From Bacteroidales bacterium (GTDB lineage: Bacteria > Bacteroidota > Bacteroidia > Bacteroidales > UBA932): a stretch of DNA of 64,000 nt. The stretch spans positions 1 to 64,000 of the forward strand of contig JAEEHS010000050.1 in the NCBI GenBank assembly GCA_016281015.1. Reading direction: 5' to 3'. How positions within the stretch are numbered: position 1 is the first letter of the stretch; every line of letters begins with the position of its first letter. Shown in pieces: positions 16,930 through 25,894 of this stretch. The notes under the pieces were generated by a model. That model had not been told where the DNA came from and did not search any database. It saw only the letters and a list, made by a program, of their open reading frames with translations. The translations under genes were made by a program, and so were the position numbers.

Positions 16930-18444
16930 ATGGCATATTATCAGCTGAACGAACAGGAAATCGGCAGAAGGGAATCCCTTTCAAAATTGCGTGAATTGGG
17001 TATCAATCCGTACCCGGCACCGCTTTACCCCATCAATACGACCACGGCGGAAATCGCCGCCGGCTTCGACCCCGAGAAAGGAAATTTTTCGGACGTCTGC
17101 ATCGCCGGCCGCATCATGAGCCGCCGCGTCATGGGCGCAGCCTCCTTCATGGAACTTCAGGATGCCGCCGGCCGTATCCAGGTCTATGTCAAACGTGACG
17201 AGATCTGTCCCGGCGAGGACAAGACGATGTACAACACCGTTTTCAAGAAGCTCCTGGACATCGGCGACATCATCGGCATCAAGGGCTTTGCTTTCTTTAC
17301 CCAGACCGGCCAGCTCAGTGTCCATGCCAAGCAGCTGACCGTCCTGTCGAAGTCCCTCCGGGTGCTTCCCATCGTAAAAACCGATGCGGACGGAACGGTC
17401 CATGACAGTTTCGAAGATCCGGAGCTGCGCTACCGTCAGCGTTACGTGGACCTGGTGGTGAACCCTTCCGTCAAAGAAACCTTCGTCCAGCGGGCGCTCA
17501 TCATCAACACGATGCGCCAGTGCTTCAACGAGGCGGGCTGCCTGGAGGTAGAAACGCCGATCCTCCAGCCCATTCCGGGCGGTGCAACGGCACGGCCGTT
17601 CATCACGCACCACAATGCCCTGGACGTGGACATGTACCTGCGTATCGCCAATGAACTCTATCTCAAGCGCCTGATTGTCGGCGGCTTCGCAGGGGTGTAT
17701 GAATTTGCGAAGAACTTCCGTAACGAGGGCATGGACAAGACCCACAATCCGGAGTTCACCTGCGTGGAGATGTACATCGCCTACAAGGACTATCTCTGGA
17801 TGATGGAATTCACCGAAAAGATGCTTCAGCGGGTGGCCGAGGCGACCGGCTCTCTGGTGAAGACCATCGGTAGCAACGAGATTTCCTTCCAGGGACCTTT
17901 CCGTCGTCTCAGGATTCTCGACGCCATCCAGGAGTACGCCGGTGTGGATGTGAAGGGAATGGACGAGGCGGCGCTCCGCGAAGTCTGCAAGAAACTCAAT
18001 GTGGAGGTGTCTCCGGAGATGGGTGTCGGCAAGCTGATCGATGCCATTTTCGGGGAATACTGCGAGAAGAACCTGATTCAGCCGACGTTCATCATCGACT
18101 ATCCGGTCGAGATGTCGCCGCTGACGAAACGCTGCCGTTACGATGACACCCTGACCGAGCGCTTCGAGCTCTTTGTAGGTGGGAAGGAACTGGCCAATGC
18201 CTACAGCGAGCTGAACGACCCTGTGGACCAGCTGGAGCGTTTCGAGGAGCAGGCCGCCCTCAAGTCCAAGGGGGACGACGAGGCGATGTATGTCGATTAT
18301 GACTTCGTGCGGGCGCTGGAATACGGCATGCCGCCGACTTCCGGCATCGGCATCGGCATCGACCGTCTGACCATGTTCATGACGGGCGCGGAAACCATCC
18401 AGGATGTCCTCTTCTTCCCGACCATGCGTCCGGAGAAATTCTAA
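16930..18444 (+). CDS. lysS: Lysyl-tRNA synthetase (class II)
   Basis: A 504-residue class II enzyme that charges tRNA-Lys. The N-terminal anticodon-binding OB fold covers about residues 50-150. Motif 2 is [19 protein letters not shown] (about 263-281), and motif 3 is [12 protein letters not shown] near residue 477. SPLTKR and [15 protein letters not shown] are further family landmarks. The length equals typical bacterial LysRS. The gene has its own promoter, and its stop is followed three bases later by a long hairpin element. Confidence 0.98.
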   Translation: MAYYQLNEQEIGRRESLSKLRELGINPYPAPLYPINTTTAEIAAGFDPEKGNFSDVCIAGRIMSRRVMGAASFMELQDAAGRIQVYVKRDEICPGEDKTMYNTVFKKLLDIGDIIGIKGFAFFTQTGQLSVHAKQLTVLSKSLRVLPIVKTDADGTVHDSFEDPELRYRQRYVDLVVNPSVKETFVQRALIINTMRQCFNEAGCLEVETPILQPIPGGATARPFITHHNALDVDMYLRIANELYLKRLIVGGFAGVYEFAKNFRNEGMDKTHNPEFTCVEMYIAYKDYLWMMEFTEKMLQRVAEATGSLVKTIGSNEISFQGPFRRLRILDAIQEYAGVDVKGMDEAALREVCKKLNVEVSPEMGVGKLIDAIFGEYCEKNLIQPTFIIDYPVEMSPLTKRCRYDDTLTERFELFVGGKELANAYSELNDPVDQLERFEEQAALKSKGDDEAMYVDYDFVRALEYGMPPTSGIGIGIDRLTMFMTGAETIQDVLFFPTMRPEKF

Positions 18445-18447
18445 AAC

Positions 18448-18560
18448 GCATGGAGGTATTTGTTCTCAAACCTGTGGCCACCCTCGGCCGCATAAGAGGG
18501 AGGGGCCCACGAAGTGGGAGGGGTCGCGAAGCGACGGTTTGAGAACAAATACCTTCATGC
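18448..18560. repeat. 113-bp inverted-repeat element with nested GAA-loop hairpins
   Basis: The outer arms of 25 bases (18448-18472 and 18536-18560) pair in 24 positions with one G-T mismatch. Inside are two small perfect hairpins of the same design, CCCAC-GAA-GTGGG and GTCGC-GAA-GCGAC, joined by GAGGGG-like linkers. The element sits between the lysS stop and the PspC start. Its structure is that of a REP/MITE-like intergenic repeat or a structured 3' end. It may end lysS transcription, although no T-run follows. Confidence 0.8.
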
Positions 18561-18576
18561 ATAAATAACAGCTATC

Positions 18577-18756
18577 ATGAAACGACTGGTATTAGACAAG
18601 CAGAACAAGAAGATTGCCGGAGTCTGCGCCGGCATCGCCAACTACCTTGAAGTCGATGTGACCGTGGTCCGCATCCTCTTCCTCATCGCCCTGCTCTGCG
18701 GCTCGTTCGGCTTCTGGGCTTACATCATCGTTTGGGCCATCGCTCCGGACCAATAA
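18577..18756 (+). CDS. PspC-domain small membrane protein
   Basis: This 59-residue protein is essentially one PspC domain: a basic start (MKRLVLDKQNKK), the hallmark IAGVCAGIANYLEVDVTVVRI and a C-terminal membrane segment ending IIVWAIAPDQ. PspC domains occur in phage-shock membrane-stress proteins, but stand-alone copies such as this are of unknown role. Its stop shares one base with the start of the next gene (TAATG), so the two are co-translated. Confidence 0.92.
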   Translation: MKRLVLDKQNKKIAGVCAGIANYLEVDVTVVRILFLIALLCGSFGFWAYIIVWAIAPDQ

Positions 18757-19526
18757 TGGAGCGCATCACCTCGGCGCAGAATCCCAAGATCAAGAATCTC
18801 GTCCTGCTGCAGGAAAAATCCAAGGCGCGTCGGGAGCAAGGTCTTTTTGTCGTCGAGGGGCGTCGGGAGCTGGAACACTGCCTGGAAGCGGGTTACACGG
18901 TCCATACCCTTTTCCTATGTCCTGAGTATTTCGGTCAGGACAGCTATCCCGGTCTGAAGGCCGTCGAGGTGTCACCCGCTCTCTACGAGAAAATCGCGGT
19001 CCGGGGCAGTACGGAAGGAGTCATCGCCGAAGTGGAAGCGAAGGAGCGGCGGCTGGAAGACCTTGATCTTCCGGAGAATCCTCTCATCGTCGTCCTGGAA
19101 TCGGTGGAGAAGCCGGGGAACCTCGGTGCCATCCTCCGCAGCGCCGATGCGGCCCGCGCCGATGCCGTCATCATCTGCGACCCGCTGACCGACCTCTACA
19201 ATCCCAATCTCATCCGCGCCTCCATCGGAGCGGTCTTCACCGTCCCTACTGTCGCAGCCTCCACCGAGGAGGTCATACCCTGGCTGCAGGCGCGCCATAT
19301 CCAAATCCTGACAGCCCAGTTGCAGGATTCCTCCCTGTATTACGACTGTGACATGCGGCGGGGGACCGCCCTTGTCATGGGAACCGAATCCACCGGGCTG
19401 ACCGACCGGTGGCGACAGGCGGCTTCGGCGCACATCCGCATTCCGATGCTCGGCCGCCTGGACAGTCTCAACGTCTCCGTCTCCGCCGCCATCCTCCTTT
19501 TCGAGGCCGTCCGTCAGCGCTCATAA
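18756..19526 (+). CDS. SpoU/TrmH-family RNA 2'-O-methyltransferase
   Basis: A 256-residue SPOUT methyltransferase. A substrate-binding N-terminal domain (about residues 1-95) precedes the SpoU domain. Motif 1 is VEKPGNLGAILRSADA, motif 2 is LVMGTESTGLT and motif 3 is LDSLNVSVSAAILLFE. It probably methylates a ribose in rRNA or tRNA with S-adenosylmethionine; the target base is unknown. ATG 18756 is chosen because the protein then begins MERITSAQNPKIKNL, the family start. A 164-bp repeat element begins at the base after the stop codon. Confidence 0.93.
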   Translation: MERITSAQNPKIKNLVLLQEKSKARREQGLFVVEGRRELEHCLEAGYTVHTLFLCPEYFGQDSYPGLKAVEVSPALYEKIAVRGSTEGVIAEVEAKERRLEDLDLPENPLIVVLESVEKPGNLGAILRSADAARADAVIICDPLTDLYNPNLIRASIGAVFTVPTVAASTEEVIPWLQARHIQILTAQLQDSSLYYDCDMRRGTALVMGTESTGLTDRWRQAASAHIRIPMLGRLDSLNVSVSAAILLFEAVRQRS

Positions 19527-19690
19527 GAAGCTGTTTTGGAATGGTTCCCGAAGTTTATTATGGTGGTTTGTCGTGGCAGTTTTGACATCCGAAGAAGGAG
19601 CGTAGCTTATAGCTACGTGACTGATGAGGAGGGCAAAAATGACCGGCAAGACGCCGTAAGAAACGAGAGGAATTATTTCAAAACAGCTTC
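19527..19690. repeat. 164-bp element with terminal inverted repeats (MITE-like)
   Basis: GAAGCTGTTTTGGAAT (19527-19542) pairs with ATTTCAAAACAGCTTC (19675-19690) in 15 of 16 positions, and weaker pairing continues to about 37 bases at each end (28 of 37 identical, some mismatches being G-T). The centre holds a perfect hairpin CGTAGCT-TAT-AGCTACG (19601-19617). A minus-strand frame across it is probably fortuitous. No transposase is present, so this looks like a non-autonomous repeat that inserted right at the methyltransferase stop codon. Confidence 0.75.
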
Positions 19691-19700
19691 TAAATGAATT

Positions 19701-19728
19701 GCCGGCGCTCCTCCCCAAGAGCGCCGGC
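19701..19728. terminator. Strong hairpin, possible bidirectional terminator
   Basis: GCCGGCGCTC (19701-19710) and GAGCGCCGGC (19719-19728) form a perfect 10-bp stem with an 8-base loop between the convergent methyltransferase and AraC-regulator genes. It lacks a T-run on either side, so termination would be atypical. From 19730 to 19881 the sequence is AT-rich and I see nothing else in it. Confidence 0.5.
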
Positions 19729-19881
19729 CGGTATATAAAACGAACTTAACAAATAGACACGAAGTAACTTCGTTGTCCGGGAACAAAGATATAAATTAAA
19801 ACCGGATAATCCAAATTTCTTACGATTATTTATCTAAATAAAATTTTTTACTTTTAGATTATAATCCTAATCGGCTAGCTA

Positions 19882-20808
19882 TCACCCCTTCCTGTACTCC
19901 GACGGCGTCAGGCCTGTATGGGCCTTGAAAAACTTGTAGAAGACAGACTGGTTGGCGAAGTGGAGCTTATAGACGATTTCCTTGATGGCCATGTCCGAAT
20001 ACTTGAGCATGTTCTTCGCTTCCAGGATGACGAAGGCGTCGATCCATTCCGGTGCGCTGCGGCCGGAGGCCTGCTTGATCAGTTTTGAAAGGTATTTCGG
20101 CGTCAGGCAGAGCTCGTCGGCGTAGAAGGCCATGTTGCGCTGGGAATTGTGGTGCTCGCTGACCAGGGAGATGAAGCGGTCGAAGATTTGTTTCGTGCGG
20201 GCGGAGGACCCGCCGGCGTGCTGTTTGGCCTGGTCCAGCTGCTCCTCCCAGACGTCCGCGGAAACGTAAGTCAGCGATGTCAGCAGGCTGCCGATGATCT
20301 CCCGCTTGTTCCGTTGGGGGGAGCGGAGGATTTTCCGGGCCAAGTTGAAGTAGTCTTCCGCGATGGACAGGTGTTCGGGGGACAGGGTGATGCAGGGATT
20401 GTCCAGCAGGCGGATGGATTCCTGGAAGACCTTGGCGAAATCGAAGCGGATGCCGCTCATGAATTCTTTCGAAACCAGGACGAACACCATCTCCACATCG
20501 CCGATATGGGACTCGTCGTAGTCGGACAGCCGGATGATGTTCCCCGGTACGTTGATCAGCAGGGAATTCTCGCGTACCTCATAGGAATTGAGGTTGAGGT
20601 CCACTTTGAGGTGGCCCTTCTTCAGAAAGAAAAGGATGTAGCCGTCGAAGCGGACGGGATATTTGAGCATGTTCAGGATGGTCTGGCTCGCTTCGATCCG
20701 CTTGCCGCTGACTTCCCCGAGAATGACGTCATCCCCGATGGAGGATTCATTTATGAAAGGACTCAGGGCAAGGATGCGCTGGATATCGATGGTCTGCAAT
20801 TCTTCCAT
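19882..20808 (-). CDS. AraC-family transcriptional regulator
   Basis: A 308-residue regulator with a cupin-like N-terminal sensing domain (about residues 25-150) and a C-terminal AraC/XylS DNA-binding domain with two helix-turn-helix units (about 225-305, including LCLTPKYLSKLIKQASG and the family-typical HFANQSVFYKFFKAHTGLTPSEYR). It is divergent from the TolC-HlyD-permease operon across a 179-base intergenic region, the usual arrangement for a local regulator, so it probably controls that operon. The inducer is unknown. Confidence 0.93.
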   Translation of the reverse strand: MEELQTIDIQRILALSPFINESSIGDDVILGEVSGKRIEASQTILNMLKYPVRFDGYILFFLKKGHLKVDLNLNSYEVRENSLLINVPGNIIRLSDYDESHIGDVEMVFVLVSKEFMSGIRFDFAKVFQESIRLLDNPCITLSPEHLSIAEDYFNLARKILRSPQRNKREIIGSLLTSLTYVSADVWEEQLDQAKQHAGGSSARTKQIFDRFISLVSEHHNSQRNMAFYADELCLTPKYLSKLIKQASGRSAPEWIDAFVILEAKNMLKYSDMAIKEIVYKLHFANQSVFYKFFKAHTGLTPSEYRKG

Positions 20809-20824
20809 ATTGTCGTTTTTTTTG

Positions 20825-20832
20825 CAAAGATA
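20825..20832 (-). promoter_or_regulatory. -7 promoter element of the AraC-family gene
   Basis: On the minus strand this reads TATCTTTG, ending 16 bases before the regulator ATG. No clear -33 TTG is seen. Confidence 0.5.
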
Positions 20833-20933
20833 AGAATCTTCGTCGAAAATTATTCTTTATTTCGCATTATTCGACCAAAATAAAAATATTGCGGCCATTT
20901 GTATCTTCGTTATGGGTAATAATGGCAAATTAT

Positions 20934-20964
20934 TTGTTGACATGTCTGCGCTTTTGTTACTTTG
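20934..20964 (+). promoter_or_regulatory. Putative promoter of the efflux operon
   Basis: TTG at 20934-20936 and the imperfect -7 element TTACTTTG at 20957-20964 are spaced by 20 bases, upstream of the TolC-like gene. An alternative element, TATCTTCG, lies near 20902. Confidence 0.4.
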
Positions 20965-20987
20965 TCAATCTGTCAAAAGGTAGAAAT

Positions 20988-22481
20988 ATGAACAGAATCG
21001 TAATCATGATGGCTGTGCTGCTGGTATCCGGCGTGGCGCCCGTAAAGGCCCAAAGCCGGACACTGACCTTGGAGGATTGCCGGGAGATGGCCGTAGCCTC
21101 GTCCAAGACCTTGGACCAGGCCCGTACGCAGGTCGAGATGGCCTCTTATGACCGCAAAATCGCCCTGGCGAATTATTTCCCGGAAATTACGGCGACCGGC
21201 GCCTATCTCTATAACAACCGTGACATCGCGCTGATCAGCGAGGATGGCTCGGCGCGTCTGAGGGGCATGGGAACCCTCCTGCAGGATGCCATCTGGCAGA
21301 CGGCGGAAGAGTCGGTCGGGGTCATTGGCCAGGCCTTCCTGGAAGAACTCCGCGCCAGCGGCCGCCTGCCGGAAATCGCCGGCCCGGTCAACGCCATCGG
21401 CGAGGAAATCGACGCCTCGCTCCATCCGGACATCCACAATCTCCTCGGCGGGACCATCACCGTCAAGCAGCCGGTCTTCGTGGGCGGTAAAATCATCTAT
21501 TCCAACCAGATGGCCGCCTATGCCGCCGACCTGGCCGCATCGAAATACGACATGGCCTACGCCGATGTCATCGCGGATGTGGACCAGGCCTACTGGCAAA
21601 TCGTGTCTATCGCAGGCAAAAAACGCCTGGCGGAGTCCTACGCGGACTTGGTTCATGCCCTGGAGGAAGATGTGAACGCCTCCGTGGCGGCGGGCGTGAT
21701 GACGGCCTCGGACGCCCTTCAAATCAAGGTGAAGTCCAACGAGGCGCAGATGTCCCGCACCAAGGCGACCAACGGCCTTCAACTGGCGAAGATGCTGCTC
21801 TGCAAGCGGGTGGGCCTGCCCCTGGACACGGCCATCACCCTCGCGGACGAGAACCTGGATGTCATTCCGCAGCCGGCGGCGGCCTCCGGGAAATCCCTGG
21901 AAGACATTTTCGCCGACCGGCCGGAAACCCGTTCGCTGGAGCTGGCGGGAAAGATTTTCGACCGCAAGGCCAAGGTCGTCCGGGCGGACATGATGCCGAC
22001 AGTCGCCCTGCTGGGCAACTTCGCCGTGACGAACCCGAACTCCTACAACGGTTTCCAGCATACCTGGCAAGGGGGGATGCTGAGTGCCGGCGTCATGGTG
22101 AAAGTGCCGATTTTCCATGGCTTCGAAGCCCTCAACAAATACAAGAAGGCCCAGGCGGAAGCCCGTCTGTACAGCGACCAGTATGAAGACGCCAAGCAGC
22201 TGATCAACCTCCAGGTGACCCAGCAGCGGCATCTGATGGACGAGGCGCTGCAGAAGGTAGAGGCGGCGCTTGCCAATCTGGACAGCGCCGAAGAGAACCT
22301 CCGGACGGCGACGGCCGGCTTCGAAGCGGGCGTCATTCCGACCCACACCGTCCTCGGCGCCCAGACGGCCTGGCTCTCCGCCCACAGCGACTACATCGAC
22401 GCCGGAATCGAACTCCAGATGGCTTGGACGGCGCTCCAGAAGGCCGAGGGCAATTACAAAAGCGATTTAGACTCACAGTAA
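20988..22481 (+). CDS. TolC-family outer-membrane efflux protein
   Basis: A 497-residue outer-membrane factor. ATG 20988 starts a clean signal peptide (MNRIVIMMAVLLVSG, cleavage after KAQ). The mature protein shows the internal duplication typical of TolC: LTLEDCREMAVASSKTL near the start, long amphipathic helices rich in Ala/Glu/Gln, and a second helical hairpin in the C-terminal half. It would form the trans-periplasmic exit duct for the downstream HlyD protein and membrane permeases. It leads the efflux operon with four bases to the next start. Confidence 0.92.
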   Translation: MNRIVIMMAVLLVSGVAPVKAQSRTLTLEDCREMAVASSKTLDQARTQVEMASYDRKIALANYFPEITATGAYLYNNRDIALISEDGSARLRGMGTLLQDAIWQTAEESVGVIGQAFLEELRASGRLPEIAGPVNAIGEEIDASLHPDIHNLLGGTITVKQPVFVGGKIIYSNQMAAYAADLAASKYDMAYADVIADVDQAYWQIVSIAGKKRLAESYADLVHALEEDVNASVAAGVMTASDALQIKVKSNEAQMSRTKATNGLQLAKMLLCKRVGLPLDTAITLADENLDVIPQPAAASGKSLEDIFADRPETRSLELAGKIFDRKAKVVRADMMPTVALLGNFAVTNPNSYNGFQHTWQGGMLSAGVMVKVPIFHGFEALNKYKKAQAEARLYSDQYEDAKQLINLQVTQQRHLMDEALQKVEAALANLDSAEENLRTATAGFEAGVIPTHTVLGAQTAWLSAHSDYIDAGIELQMAWTALQKAEGNYKSDLDSQ

Positions 22482-22485
22482 CGAT

Positions 22486-23466
22486 ATGAAAAAGAATTAC
22501 AATTTGTTGATCGGGGTTGCCGCCCTGGTCGCCATCCTTGTGACGGTATCCGTCGTAGGATACCTGGTTTCCCGGCCCCGGCCGGTCGTCATTCAGGGCG
22601 AGGCGGAAGCCACGGAGTACCGGGTCTCCGGCAAAGTTCCCGGCCGTATCGAGGAATTCCGGGCCATGGAAGGCCAGATGGTCCGCAAGGGCGATACGCT
22701 GGTCATCATCGACTCGCCGGAAATCCGTTCCAAGATTGCCGAGGCCAATGCGGCCCATGCCGCCGCCGAGGCCCAGAAGAACAAGGCCATGAACGGCGCC
22801 CAGAAGGAGCAGATCACCGGAGCCTATGAGCTTTGGCAGAAGGCCCGGGCGGGGGAGGCCGTCATGCGCAAATCCTACCAGCGGATGAAGGCCCTGCACG
22901 AGCAGAAGGTCGTCTCGGACCAGAAATTCGACGAGGTGGAGGCCCAGTACCGGGCCGCCCTCGCGACGACCCGGGCCGCCCGCTCCCAGTACGACATGGC
23001 GGTCAAAGGCGCCCGTCAGGAAGACAAGGATGCGGCCGTGGCCCTCGTTGAAAGGGCGGAAGCGGCGGTCCAGCTGGTCAATTCCTACCGGGACGAGATA
23101 CGCCTGACAGCCCCTTCCGACGGGGTCGTGTCGGACATCTATCCCAAGGTCGGTGAACTGGTCGGCCAGGGGGCGCCGATCATGACCATCCAGGACCTGA
23201 GCGACATGTGGTTCACCTTCAACATCCGGGAGGACCGCCTGGACGGCATGCGCAGCGGCGACAAGATCACCCTGCGGGTCCCTGCGCTGCGGAACGCCCC
23301 TGTCACGGCGACGGTCTATTATCTCTCGGTCCGGGAATCCTATGCCACCTGGAAGGCGACCCGCGAAATCGGCGAGTTCGACACCCGTACCTTCGAAGTC
23401 CGGGCACGGCCGGACGGTCCCGTGGAGGGCCTGCGTCCGGGTATGAGCGTACTGATGGAGCAATGA
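22486..23466 (+). CDS. HlyD/EmrA-type membrane fusion protein
   Basis: A 326-residue periplasmic adaptor with one N-terminal membrane anchor (about residues 7-29). The first half of the lipoyl domain (VSGKVPGRIEEFRAMEGQMVRKGDTL) is followed by an alanine-rich helical hairpin (about 75-185). The second lipoyl half (RLTAPSDGVVSDIYPKVGELVGQG) and a beta-barrel then follow. It bridges the inner-membrane permeases and the TolC-like duct. Its stop overlaps the next start as ATGA (23463-23466). Confidence 0.93.
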   Translation: MKKNYNLLIGVAALVAILVTVSVVGYLVSRPRPVVIQGEAEATEYRVSGKVPGRIEEFRAMEGQMVRKGDTLVIIDSPEIRSKIAEANAAHAAAEAQKNKAMNGAQKEQITGAYELWQKARAGEAVMRKSYQRMKALHEQKVVSDQKFDEVEAQYRAALATTRAARSQYDMAVKGARQEDKDAAVALVERAEAAVQLVNSYRDEIRLTAPSDGVVSDIYPKVGELVGQGAPIMTIQDLSDMWFTFNIREDRLDGMRSGDKITLRVPALRNAPVTATVYYLSVRESYATWKATREIGEFDTRTFEVRARPDGPVEGLRPGMSVLMEQ

Positions 23467-24623
23467 GGGATATCTGGAATATCATCCGGCGGGAAATCCG
23501 TATCTGGCGGGAGCGGCCCCTGTACATCATCGCGTCGGTCGGCGTGCTGCTGTTCAATGCCGTGTTCTATCTGACGCTGATGCGGGACGGGCTGCCGAAG
23601 GACCTGCCCATCGGCGTGGTGGACCTGGACCAGTCCTCCACCTCGCGTTCCTTCTGCCAGCAGCTGGATGCCACGCAGCTCGGACAGGTCATCTACTATG
23701 ACGACCTCCACCTGGCCCGCCGGGACATGGAGACCGGCCGTCTGACATCCTTCCTGGTCATTCCGGAGCATTTCAATGCCGACATCCAGGCGAGCCGTCA
23801 GCCGCATATCGGCTACTATGTCAATTCCCTGTATTTCGTCGGCGGCGCCCTGGCCTACAAGGACATCCTCACGATGGTGAACCTGACCAACGGTGCTGTC
23901 CAGCGGCAGTTCTACCGGGCCCGCGGCATGAATGAACGGGAGATCCGCGCACGCATCCAGCCCATCGTCCTGGACCAGCACCAGATCGGAAATCCCGCGA
24001 CCAACTATGGGGTTTACCTCAACGGGGTCCTGCTGCCGGGCGTGCTGGAAATGATTGTCATCCTGATTACCATCTATTCCGTCGGGGCGGAGCTGAAATA
24101 CGGCACCTCCCGTCACCTGCTCCGGACCGCAGGCGGCTCCATGGACAAGGCGATGCTGGGAAAGCTGCTGCCCTGTACCTTGCTGTTCACCCTGATGGGG
24201 ATTTTCATGGAACTGCTTCTGTTCCATTGGCTTCAATATCCCATCCACGGCTCGCTCTGGTGGATGTTCCTGGATGTTCTGCTGCTGGTGGCCGCCTCCG
24301 AGGCGATGGGCCTGTTCATCATCGGGCTCTTCCCCGTGCTCCGGCTGGCCATCTCCGTCGGAGCCATCATCAGCGTCCTGGGCTTTTCGCTGGCGGGTTT
24401 CTCCCTGCCGGTGGAGGCGATGCCGCCATACGTCCAGGGCTTTTCGGCCATCTTCCCGCTCCGCCATTATTACCTGTTCCATGTCCAGGAGACCATCTTC
24501 GGCAGCGGCATGGCAGGCTGGTGGAAAGAAGTGGTGCACCTGCTCTTGTTCCTCTTCCTCCCTCCGCTGGTGACGGGACGTCTGGAACGGGCATATATCC
24601 GTCAAGATTATGAAAGGGACTAA
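23463..24623 (+). CDS. ABC-2-type transporter permease (YhgE/Pip-like), first copy
   Basis: A 386-residue permease: one N-terminal membrane helix (about residues 22-40), a large extracytoplasmic domain that begins LPIGVVDLDQSSTSRSF, and five or six C-terminal membrane helices including the ABC-2 signature region SLPVEAMPPYVQGFSAIFPLRHYY. Exporters of this kind normally pair with an ATP-binding subunit, but none is encoded in this operon. ATG 23463 was chosen for the MRDIWNIIRRE family start and the ATGA overlap with the HlyD gene. It overlaps the next permease by 14 bases. Confidence 0.9.
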   Translation: MRDIWNIIRREIRIWRERPLYIIASVGVLLFNAVFYLTLMRDGLPKDLPIGVVDLDQSSTSRSFCQQLDATQLGQVIYYDDLHLARRDMETGRLTSFLVIPEHFNADIQASRQPHIGYYVNSLYFVGGALAYKDILTMVNLTNGAVQRQFYRARGMNEREIRARIQPIVLDQHQIGNPATNYGVYLNGVLLPGVLEMIVILITIYSVGAELKYGTSRHLLRTAGGSMDKAMLGKLLPCTLLFTLMGIFMELLLFHWLQYPIHGSLWWMFLDVLLLVAASEAMGLFIIGLFPVLRLAISVGAIISVLGFSLAGFSLPVEAMPPYVQGFSAIFPLRHYYLFHVQETIFGSGMAGWWKEVVHLLLFLFLPPLVTGRLERAYIRQDYERD

Positions 24624-25887
24624 AAATATCGGGGCCTGGATCAGGGATGCCTACAGGATTTTCTTCCATGAGATGCGCCTCATCTTTTCGGATGCCGGCG
24701 TCATGGTCATCTTCTTTGTCGGCGGCCTGCTGTATCCGGTCCTGTACAACCTGATTTACAGCCACGGGACCGTGGACGACATGCCCGTGGCGGTCGTGGA
24801 CAACTCCGGCGGGGCCTACAGCCGCCGCTACCTGGAGAAGGTGGACGCCACCCGGGAATGCGAAATCCTCATCTACTGCGCCTCCATGTCCGAAGCGCAG
24901 CGCCTGATGCAGCAGCAGAAGGTCCATGGCATCATCTACATTCCGTCGGATTTCGACGCCTCGCTGGTGCGGGGAGAGCAAGGCCATGTCTCCACCTATG
25001 CCGACATGTCCAGTTTCCTGTATTACAAGTGTCTGACCATGGGAACGAGCCTCGTGATGCTGGATGAGATGCACGAGATCCAGGTGGAAAGATGTGCCGC
25101 CTCCGGGATGGATGCCCAACAGGCCTATCAGGCGGTCCAGCCGGTACTCTCCGATGAGAGCATGCCCTACAACCGCCCCTTCTCGTACACGATTTTCTTC
25201 ATCTCGGCGGCGCTGCTGCTGGTCATCCAGCAGACGATGTTCTACGGCTCGTCCCTGCTGTCGGGAACCCTCCGGGAGCGCAACCGCAGTTTCGCCTCCT
25301 TGCCGGACCAGCTGCAGGGGCTGGGCATCGGACGTGTCCTGCTGGGCAGGGGAGCGGCTTACTTCTCCATCTATCTCGTCATCGGGACGCTGATCGCCCT
25401 CCTGATTCCCTGGCTCTTCCATTTCCCGCAGCGGAGCGAATGGTGGGAGGTGGAGGTCCTGCTGCTCTTCTACATCGTGGACTGTATCTTCTTCTGTTTT
25501 ACCTGGTCCACGCTGATCACCCGCCGGGAAACGGTCTTCGTCCTGTTCCTGTCCGTTTCACCGATGTGCCTGTTCCTGACCGGTTTCTCCTGGCCGATGA
25601 CGGCGATTCCTCCCTTCTGGCAGAAAGTCGCGCTCCTGTTTCCCTCCACCTTCGGCTGCCGGGCCTTCATCAACCTGAACACGGCGGGCGGGACACTCGA
25701 AACCATCGCCCCGGAAATCCGTGCGATGACCCTACAGACCGTGATTTATTACTTCCTTTCCTTCCTGGCCGTCTTTGCCGAGAACAAGGTAATCGAGCAC
25801 CGGGACGCCCTCCGGCGGGTTCGCGACCGGCTGGACGAGCGCCGTGGCATCGACCGCGAAGAAGACCGCCGGATTATCGCCGGATAG
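24610..25887 (+). CDS. ABC-2-type transporter permease, second copy
   Basis: A 425-residue paralogue of the preceding permease with the same plan: an N-terminal helix, an extracytoplasmic domain starting MPVAVVDNSGGAYSRRYL, then C-terminal helices with the landmark GFSWPMTAIPPFWQKVALLFPSTFG. The ~45-residue hydrophilic tail is rich in Arg, Asp and Glu and is not seen in the first copy. Together the two would form a heterodimeric membrane pore. It is the last gene of the operon, ending seven bases before the convergent ROK kinase. Confidence 0.9.
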   Translation: MKGTKNIGAWIRDAYRIFFHEMRLIFSDAGVMVIFFVGGLLYPVLYNLIYSHGTVDDMPVAVVDNSGGAYSRRYLEKVDATRECEILIYCASMSEAQRLMQQQKVHGIIYIPSDFDASLVRGEQGHVSTYADMSSFLYYKCLTMGTSLVMLDEMHEIQVERCAASGMDAQQAYQAVQPVLSDESMPYNRPFSYTIFFISAALLLVIQQTMFYGSSLLSGTLRERNRSFASLPDQLQGLGIGRVLLGRGAAYFSIYLVIGTLIALLIPWLFHFPQRSEWWEVEVLLLFYIVDCIFFCFTWSTLITRRETVFVLFLSVSPMCLFLTGFSWPMTAIPPFWQKVALLFPSTFGCRAFINLNTAGGTLETIAPEIRAMTLQTVIYYFLSFLAVFAENKVIEHRDALRRVRDRLDERRGIDREEDRRIIAG

Positions 25888-25894
25888 GAGAGAA

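Noticed and set aside
19521..19718. 65-codon minus-strand frame across the 164-bp element
   Set aside because: It lies within an inverted-repeat element and shows no domain; more likely fortuitous than a gene.
24370..25422. Long open frame on the minus strand across the two permeases, and a similar 551-codon plus-strand frame at 29966-31621 across ppdK
   Set aside because: These are antisense shadows of high-GC genes; they lack family motifs and lie inside well-supported genes.
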